A stretch of DNA of 64,000 nt from Clostridia bacterium. Lineage in GTDB: Bacteria > Bacillota > Clostridia > TANB77 > CAG-508. Shown piece after piece: positions 58,937 to 64,000 of the stretch (position 1 is its first letter; every line of letters starts with the position of its first letter). The notes beneath the pieces are model-generated. The model worked only from the letters and a program-made list of their open reading frames with translations. It had not been told where the DNA came from and searched no databases. The DNA is taken from contig CAAEUE010000014.1 of the NCBI GenBank assembly GCA_900759015.1, positions 32,943-96,942 of the forward strand. Reading direction: 5' to 3'. A program made the position numbers and the translations under genes.

Positions 58937-59401
58937 ATGCCAAAGAACAAATTTCAAGATTTTATATTTACATTAATAATGGTTATAGTAATGGTTTATG
59001 CAATGGTTTGCTATAACATTTCAACAAATATGGGAGGATTATCAAATCAAGTATTTTTAATGGCACTTCAAGAATTGCCAATAATGGGAGTAATAGCTTT
59101 TATATTAGAGTTTTTCTTAATAGGAAAATTAGCTCAAAAAATAGCATTAAAATTATTAGATCCAAAGAAAACACCACCAATTTTAGTAACAATGGGAATA
59201 TCAACAGTAATAGTATGTTTTATGTGCCCAATAATGAGCTTTTTTGGTAGTATATTCTTTAATTATGAAGGAATGGAAAATATAATAGCTAACTGGCTTC
59301 AAATAGCAGTGTTAAATTTCCCTATGGCTTTATGTTGGCAATTATTTTATGCAGGACCATTCGTAAGATTTATATTTAGAAAAATATTTAAAGAAAAATA
59401 G
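58937..59401 (+). CDS. DUF2798-family membrane protein
   Basis: 154 residues from ATG 58937 (AGGAG 8 bases upstream; an in-frame ATG at 58919 precedes the ribosome site and is rejected). Four membrane helices (about 9-30, 42-65, 82-106 and 118-142). NMGGLSNQVFLMALQELP and the FMCPIMSFFGSI segment are of the DUF2798 type. Function unknown; relatives are found beside transporters. It is expressed downstream of the leader at 58728-58901. Confidence 0.75.
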   Translation: MPKNKFQDFIFTLIMVIVMVYAMVCYNISTNMGGLSNQVFLMALQELPIMGVIAFILEFFLIGKLAQKIALKLLDPKKTPPILVTMGISTVIVCFMCPIMSFFGSIFFNYEGMENIIANWLQIAVLNFPMALCWQLFYAGPFVRFIFRKIFKEK

Positions 59402-59436
59402 ATGTAGGAAAATAAAAAATCCTGCATCTATTTTTG
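59401..59436 (+). terminator. Terminator of the DUF2798 gene
   Basis: GATGTAGGA and TCCTGCATC (one G-T pair) around an A-rich loop, then TATTTTTGTTT. Confidence 0.78.
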
Positions 59437-59494
59437 TTTGATAAAAAATATCAAATATGATAATATACAAAAAATAAAAGTAAGGAGGGTCAAG

Positions 59495-60076
59495 ATGTCT
59501 AGTATAATAGAATTAGAAGTAAGCTATCATCTAGGAGAAAATTATGAAGATATATTAGATAAAATAAAAGAGCAAAATTTTAAACTTGTAGAAGATAGTG
59601 TGGAAGAAGATACATATTTTACAGATAAGAATTTAGAATTTGTTAAGAGTAGGACTTGTCTAAGAACAAGGAAGACAAATGAAGATTTTTTAGAGCTTAC
59701 ATATAAGCCAAAAACAGATAATAGCACAGAAAAATATGGAAAAAAAGAAGTGAATTTAAGATTAGACCCAAAAGATTACGAAGATACGAAATATGTTATA
59801 AATCAACTTGGATATATCGAATATGTTTCGTTTAAGAAATATAGACAAGTATATTCAAAAAATATTGACGGATTTGAATATAACATTATGATAGATAAAA
59901 TAGCTGGAGTAGGAAATTTTATAGAATTAGAGATTTTAGCAAATACGGAAGAGGAGAAAGAGAAGTTAAGAACAGAATTAGATAAATTTGTTGAAAGAAT
60001 GAATTGTAATAAATTAAAAGAAAAAGAAAAGCCATATAGGGATATAGTAAAAGAATATATGGACAGTAAGAAGTAA
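59495..60076 (+). CDS. CYTH-domain protein (CyaB/thiamine-triphosphatase type)
   Basis: 193 residues from ATG 59495, with AAGGAGGG upstream; the longer reading from 59438 has no ribosome site. CYTH strands are visible: IELEVSY at the N-terminus (the ExExK motif is only partly kept), CLRTRKTNEDFLELTYK with paired basic residues, and the FIELEILA acidic strand. It probably cleaves a triphosphate, or makes cAMP as in CyaB; the substrate is not decidable. It starts a five-gene run with 10-20-base gaps. Confidence 0.8.
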   Translation: MSSIIELEVSYHLGENYEDILDKIKEQNFKLVEDSVEEDTYFTDKNLEFVKSRTCLRTRKTNEDFLELTYKPKTDNSTEKYGKKEVNLRLDPKDYEDTKYVINQLGYIEYVSFKKYRQVYSKNIDGFEYNIMIDKIAGVGNFIELEILANTEEEKEKLRTELDKFVERMNCNKLKEKEKPYRDIVKEYMDSKK

Positions 60077-60088
60077 GGAGATACGAAT

Positions 60089-60556
60089 ATGTCACTAGAA
60101 AAAGCAAAAGAATATTTAAAAAAATTTAATTTAGAAAATAATATAATGGAATTTGATACTTCTTCTGCAACAGTAGAAGAGGCAGCAAAAGCTTTAAATT
60201 GTGAGGAAAAAGAAATAGCCAAGACATTATCATTTTTAGTGAATGATGAAGCAATTTTAATTGTAGTTGCAGGAGATAAAAAGATAGATAATGCTAAATA
60301 CAAAGCAGAATTTAATACAAAAGCTAAAATGATACCATATGATGACGTGGAAAATTATACTGGACATAAACCGGGAGGAGTTTGCCCATTTGGTGTAAAA
60401 GAAAATGTAAAAATTTATTTAGATGAATCATTAAAAAGATTTGATGTAATTTACCCAGCATGCGGAAGTAGCAATAGTGCAGTAAAATTGACAATTAAAG
60501 AATTAGAAGAGACCTCAAATTATGAAAAATGGATAGATGTATGTAAAGGTATATAA
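60089..60556 (+). CDS. YbaK/ProX-type aminoacyl-tRNA deacylase
   Basis: 155 residues. It has the fold signature KPGGVCPFGVK (residues 94-104) and DESLKRFDVIYPACGSSN, characteristic of YbaK/EbsC/ProX. These proteins hydrolyse mischarged Cys-tRNA-Pro or Ala-tRNA-Pro in trans. AAGGAG precedes the ATG, 12 bases after the CYTH gene. Confidence 0.88.
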   Translation: MSLEKAKEYLKKFNLENNIMEFDTSSATVEEAAKALNCEEKEIAKTLSFLVNDEAILIVVAGDKKIDNAKYKAEFNTKAKMIPYDDVENYTGHKPGGVCPFGVKENVKIYLDESLKRFDVIYPACGSSNSAVKLTIKELEETSNYEKWIDVCKGI

Positions 60557-60566
60557 GAGGTATTAT

Positions 60567-62048
60567 ATGAAAGATAAGAAATATTCACAAAAATATAAAA
60601 TTTTATGTAGTGCTATACTTATTTTAGTATGTTTTTCTGGCTTGATAGTTGCTGTTAATGAACTACAAGTTACATTTACATTTTCAAATGTATATAAACT
60701 ACATAATGGAATACAATTATATTCTCAAAATAATGTAATAGATACACCATTATATTTCTATTTAGCAAATGCTTTTTTGAGTATATTTGGATTTAATTTC
60801 TTTTCATACAAGTTATTTGCAATTGCTATTTTTGAAATAATATGTCTTTTAAGTTTAAATATATTAAGAAAATTAAAGGTACCAACAACAAGAGCAGTAA
60901 TATATATAATATTAATTATTTTACCTTTTTCGAGAGATTTTTATCAATCTGGAGCAAGTTATAATATTTTAGCTTTACTTTTTTGGATATTGGGTATGTA
61001 TTTAATCATAAGAAGAGAAAAGTTTGAGGTAAGGCCATTGGAACAAGGGGTAGCTGCTGCTTTAGTTTTCGCTACTAAGCAAAATATAGGTATATATTAT
61101 TTAATTGGTTTAAGTATATTTACAATTTACAATTATAGAAAAGATATAAAAAATATTTTAAAAAAGTTGTTTTCTACATATACAATTTTTTTATGCATAA
61201 CCTTAACATGGATAGCGGGATTAGCAATACAAGGTCAATTTAAAGATTTTATAAATTATTGTTTTTTAGGAATAGGAGAATTTGCACGTAGCAATATTTC
61301 TGTAAATTCTGGATATATTATTTTTTATTGTATACCATTCCTAACAATAATAGCATTGGTATTGATAAAAAAGAAATTTAAATTAACTTCAGAAAGTAAA
61401 TTTGTTAAGTCTACGATATTCTTTTTATGTTTTATGTTTCCAAGTTTACTTATGGGATACCCAATATTTAATACAACTCATATAATATTAGCAACATTTA
61501 TTTCTGTATTATACTGTGTATATTTTATTGAGCAATTAGTAAGTAGAATGAAAGAATTATTTAATTTTAGAATAATAAAACTCATATTAATTGGGTACTT
61601 GTTGGTAGTGATTGCAATAAATTTATACTATATTTTTAACTATGGGTGTATGTTATTAAATAAAGATTATACATATACTTATGATAATCCATTTTTTGGA
61701 GCGTCTTCAACAGAAAAATTAAATAACAAGATAGATAAAGTCGTAAATTTTGTAAAGCAAAAAGAATCAAATAATCAAAATGTTGTTATATTTTCTACAG
61801 AAGCAAATTTGTATCAAATTGTATTAAATGGAAATAATCAAGATTTTGACTTGCCTTTATTAGGAAACTGGGGATATAAAGGAGAAGAAAGGGTATTAAA
61901 TAAAATAAAAAAATTAGAAAATACATTTATTTTAATAAATGATGAAGATCTAGTAGGTCAAGAATCCAAAAAAATTAAAGATTATATTAGAAATAATTAT
62001 AATAAAACCGGAGAAATTGCTGATTTCGAAATATATTATATAGAATAA
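60567..62048 (+). CDS. Polytopic membrane protein, GT-C glycosyltransferase-like
   Basis: 493 residues from ATG 60567 (AAGAGG upstream; an in-frame ATG at 60537 lies inside the previous gene). Eleven or so membrane helices, with a first loop containing HNGIQLYSQNNVIDTPLYF near residue 50, resembling the acidic outer loop of GT-C enzymes such as ArnT/RgtA although the usual Asp-Glu pair is not obvious. The soluble C-terminus (about 395-493) faces outward. It may transfer a lipid-linked sugar to the cell wall or a lipid. Function is inferred from topology only. Confidence 0.65.
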   Translation: MKDKKYSQKYKILCSAILILVCFSGLIVAVNELQVTFTFSNVYKLHNGIQLYSQNNVIDTPLYFYLANAFLSIFGFNFFSYKLFAIAIFEIICLLSLNILRKLKVPTTRAVIYIILIILPFSRDFYQSGASYNILALLFWILGMYLIIRREKFEVRPLEQGVAAALVFATKQNIGIYYLIGLSIFTIYNYRKDIKNILKKLFSTYTIFLCITLTWIAGLAIQGQFKDFINYCFLGIGEFARSNISVNSGYIIFYCIPFLTIIALVLIKKKFKLTSESKFVKSTIFFLCFMFPSLLMGYPIFNTTHIILATFISVLYCVYFIEQLVSRMKELFNFRIIKLILIGYLLVVIAINLYYIFNYGCMLLNKDYTYTYDNPFFGASSTEKLNNKIDKVVNFVKQKESNNQNVVIFSTEANLYQIVLNGNNQDFDLPLLGNWGYKGEERVLNKIKKLENTFILINDEDLVGQESKKIKDYIRNNYNKTGEIADFEIYYIE

Positions 62049-62063
62049 GGGGGGGAAGTACAA

Positions 62064-62858
62064 ATGGAAAATAATGAATATTTAGCATTTGCAAAAGAGA
62101 TGTGTACAGAAGCTGGCAAAATAATGAAAAAATATTTTTATCAAGATAATGGAGCAAGTTATAAAGGTGATAAAACAATAGTAACTTTAGCTGATAAAGA
62201 AATTAACCACATTTTAATAGAAAAAGTAAAAGAAAAGTTCCCAAATCATTCTGTAGATGGAGAAGAAGAAAAATTTGGAAAAAGTAAATATGTATGGGTA
62301 TGTGATCCTGTAGATGGAACAGCTATGTATGCGAGACATATTCCAGTTGCTGTATTTTCTTTAGCATTAGTAGTAGATGGAGTGCCAGAAGTAGGAGTAG
62401 TATATGATCCATTTTTAGATAAATTATATTCAGCAATAAAAGGACAAGGTGCATATTGTAATGAAGAGAAAATTACTGTAAATGCTTATAAATTAGAAGA
62501 TGAAAAAAGTATAAGTCATTTTGATATGTGGCCAGCAGCTGTATATAATGTTATACCAATGTTAAATGAACTATACAAGAAAACATATTTTATTGGCGTT
62601 GGAAGTATTATAAGAGCATGTATGTGTGTAGCAACAGGAGATTTTACGTGCTGTATATTTCCCGGAACAAAAGGAAAAAATTGCGATATAGCAGCAGTAA
62701 AAGTAATTGTAGAGGAAGCTGGGGGAAGAGTAACAGATTTATTTGGAAATGATCAAAGATATGATGAAGAAATAAATGGTGCACTTATAAGTAATGGAAT
62801 TGTACATGATGAATTGGTAAAAAGTGCAAAAGAAAATATGCAAAGAAGGGAAGTATAA
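62064..62858 (+). CDS. Inositol monophosphatase family protein
   Basis: 264 residues. The metal-binding motifs are present: GEEEKFG (the E-E site) and DPVDGTAMYARHIP (WxDPxDGT type), with the C-terminal GKNCDIAAVKVIVEEAGG where IMPases have WDxAAG. Li-sensitive Mg-dependent phosphatase fold; substrates include inositol phosphate, fructose bisphosphate or PAP. It lies 15 bases after the GT-C gene, with GGGGGG upstream. The replacement of W in WDxAAG by CD is unusual. Confidence 0.88.
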   Translation: MENNEYLAFAKEMCTEAGKIMKKYFYQDNGASYKGDKTIVTLADKEINHILIEKVKEKFPNHSVDGEEEKFGKSKYVWVCDPVDGTAMYARHIPVAVFSLALVVDGVPEVGVVYDPFLDKLYSAIKGQGAYCNEEKITVNAYKLEDEKSISHFDMWPAAVYNVIPMLNELYKKTYFIGVGSIIRACMCVATGDFTCCIFPGTKGKNCDIAAVKVIVEEAGGRVTDLFGNDQRYDEEINGALISNGIVHDELVKSAKENMQRREV

Positions 62859-62860
62859 AA

Positions 62861-63739
62861 ATGATAGATTTACATATTCATTCTACTAACTCTGACGGTA
62901 CAGATTCTGTTCAAGAGATATTGCAAAAAGCTCAAAAATTAAATTTGGATTATATATCTATTACCGATCATGATACCTGTGATGGATATAAGGAATTAGA
63001 AAAAATAGATATACCAAAATACTATTCTGGTAAAGTTATTCCGGGAATAGAAATAAAATGTGGCTATAAAAAACATTTAATAGAATTATTAGGATACAAA
63101 ATAGATACTAATAAAATGTCTAATTGGTTAAATGATTTTTATAAAGACAAGAGTAGAGCAGAAATACAAAACAAGTATTTTAATATTTTATATAAAAAAT
63201 GCATAGAACTTGGCCTAACAATGAGAGAAAAAAACGATATAGAGTTTAATCCACAAAAAGATTGGGCAAGTTTTACAATATATAGCGAAATAAAGTCTCA
63301 TAAGGAAAATAAAGAAAAGTTACCAGAAGATTTATGGCAAGAGTTTAACACTTTTTCAAAAAAATATTGTGGTAATGTAAATCATCCATTATATATAGAT
63401 AAAACTAAAGATTATCCAAGTATAGAGGAAACAATTAATGCAATAAGAAATTGTAATGGTTTAGTATTCCTACCTCATTTATTTATATACAGATGGGCGG
63501 AAGACAAAAAACAATTTATAGCTGACATTCTAACTGATTACAATATAGATGGAATTGAATGTATGCATAATACATTTTCAGAAGAAAATATTAAATATTT
63601 AGAAAAAATTTGTAATGAAAGAGGATATTACAAAAGTGGTGGAAGTGATTATCACGGAAAAAACAAACCCAATATTGAACTTGGTGTAGGAAAAGGCAAT
63701 TTAAAAATTCCAAATGAATATGTAGAAGATTGGATATAA
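62861..63739 (+). CDS. PHP-domain phosphoesterase
   Basis: 292 residues starting MIDLHIHSTNSDGTDS, the first PHP metal-binding motif, then SITDHDT (second), EIKCG (third) and a C-terminal SGGSDYHGKNKP that supplies the last His and Asp ligands. A trinuclear-metal phosphoesterase of the YciV/RnaAM or histidinol-phosphatase type. Substrate uncertain: nucleotide 3',5'-bisphosphate and RNA ends are both possible. It starts 2 bases after the inositol monophosphatase gene. Confidence 0.85.
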   Translation: MIDLHIHSTNSDGTDSVQEILQKAQKLNLDYISITDHDTCDGYKELEKIDIPKYYSGKVIPGIEIKCGYKKHLIELLGYKIDTNKMSNWLNDFYKDKSRAEIQNKYFNILYKKCIELGLTMREKNDIEFNPQKDWASFTIYSEIKSHKENKEKLPEDLWQEFNTFSKKYCGNVNHPLYIDKTKDYPSIEETINAIRNCNGLVFLPHLFIYRWAEDKKQFIADILTDYNIDGIECMHNTFSEENIKYLEKICNERGYYKSGGSDYHGKNKPNIELGVGKGNLKIPNEYVEDWI

Positions 63740-63752
63740 AAGGAGAAAATAA

Positions 63753-64000
63753 ATGATACGACCAGATTATAATAATAGTATATTAAATTTAATAACATCA
63801 ATTTTAAAATATTATAACGTAGAAAGTAAGTATAATAGTTTACCAGAAATTGATGAAATATTAAATAAAGATTATAATAATGTAGTTTTGATAATATTAG
63901 ATGGTATGGGAGAAAATATATTAAATGAATTAAACGAAAATGATTTGTTTAGGAAAAACAGAATAAAGACAATAACATCTGTGTATCCAACAACTACAGC
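63753..64000 (+). CDS. Alkaline-phosphatase-superfamily (nucleotide pyrophosphatase/phosphodiesterase-like) protein, partial
   Basis: The N-terminal 82 residues or so before the window edge. VVLIILDGMGENIL gives the first metal-binding Asp and SVYPTTTA carries the catalytic Thr of type I phosphodiesterase/nucleotide pyrophosphatases. AAAGGAG precedes ATG 63753, 13 bases after the PHP gene. C-terminus not visible. Confidence 0.82.
   Translation, partial: MIRPDYNNSILNLITSILKYYNVESKYNSLPEIDEILNKDYNNVVLIILDGMGENILNELNENDLFRKNRIKTITSVYPTTT

Noticed and set aside
1..64000. CRISPR arrays, prophage or insertion sequences
   Set aside because: No regularly spaced identical repeats with unique spacers, no transposase, integrase or phage structural genes were seen. 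The only arrays are the REP-like units.

Overview
The window is very AT-rich, has tight operons with AGGAGG-type ribosome binding sites, and looks like an anaerobic low-GC Gram-positive of the class Clostridia, probably an uncultured gut-type lineage. The evidence is a CtsR-McsA-McsB-ClpC operon with CtsR boxes, an IleRS T-box, a PerR-type regulator beside a rubredoxin-first rubrerythrin, a CsoR-CopZ-CopA copper module, diaminopimelate-pathway genes, and a queA...tgt...TIGR04086-secD-secF order. No rRNA, CRISPR array, transposase or prophage was seen. One tRNA (Leu, anticodon TAA) is present.

Layout. 1-4.4 kb: a truncated ABC exporter subunit (minus), then a short-chain dehydrogenase, a YfcE-type phosphodiesterase, a YgjP-type metallopeptidase and an ADP-ribosylglycohydrolase-macrodomain fusion. 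4.5-6.4 kb: dGTPase-like protein and a small zinc-knuckle membrane protein. 6.4-11.2 kb: ctsR-mcsA-mcsB-clpC. 11.4-13.3 kb: three orphan genes of foreign-looking composition. 13.3-17.4 kb: lysine/diaminopimelate genes dapB, dapA and asd on the minus strand, with a DtxR-family regulator between. 17.5-20.3 kb: secreted beta-propeller protein and two small membrane proteins. 20.3-23.8 kb: T-box and ileS. 24-26.8 kb: TspO, a histidine phosphatase and a nucleotide kinase with a broken duplicate. 26.9-35 kb: queA, three inserted small enzymes, tgt, a WG-repeat protein, TIGR04086, secD, secF. 35.2-38.6 kb: tyrS, YvyF-like, perR, rubrerythrin. 38.7-44 kb: tRNA-Leu, a broken DUF4160 gene, a large nuclease-like membrane protein and a Sel1-repeat protein. 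44.1-47.7 kb: hydrolase, MurF-like ligase and D-Ala-D-Ala ligase. 47.8-53.1 kb: further orphan cassettes (one a RelA/SpoT-domain protein), DUF1848, and an ECF sigma/anti-sigma pair. 53.2-56.3 kb: copper homeostasis. 56.3-58.7 kb: duplicated HD-domain genes, one fused to a methyltransferase. 58.7-64 kb: DUF2798, CYTH, YbaK, a GT-C type membrane protein, inositol monophosphatase family, PHP, and the start of an alkaline-phosphatase-superfamily gene.

Three layers lie over the ordinary gene content. (1) A REP-like intergenic repeat with core GGGACG..CC and alternative complementary arms recurs in at least eight gaps. (2) A second repeat of about 50-100 bp recurs in several gaps. (3) About nine orphan genes use more G+C-rich codons (CGN arginine, CTG, GCG, ACG) than their neighbours. 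Most stand alone between their own promoter and a strong hairpin terminator, as if acquired one gene at a time.

The strongest candidates for new biology are: the anti-sigma factor whose outer part resembles the FtsX extracellular domain; the SecD/SecF pair lacking the usual membrane aspartate motifs; the ADP-ribosylglycohydrolase-macrodomain fusion; the PH-like/nuclease-like/glycine-zipper membrane protein; and the orphan cassettes. All function calls rest on motif reading of the translations. No database search was run.
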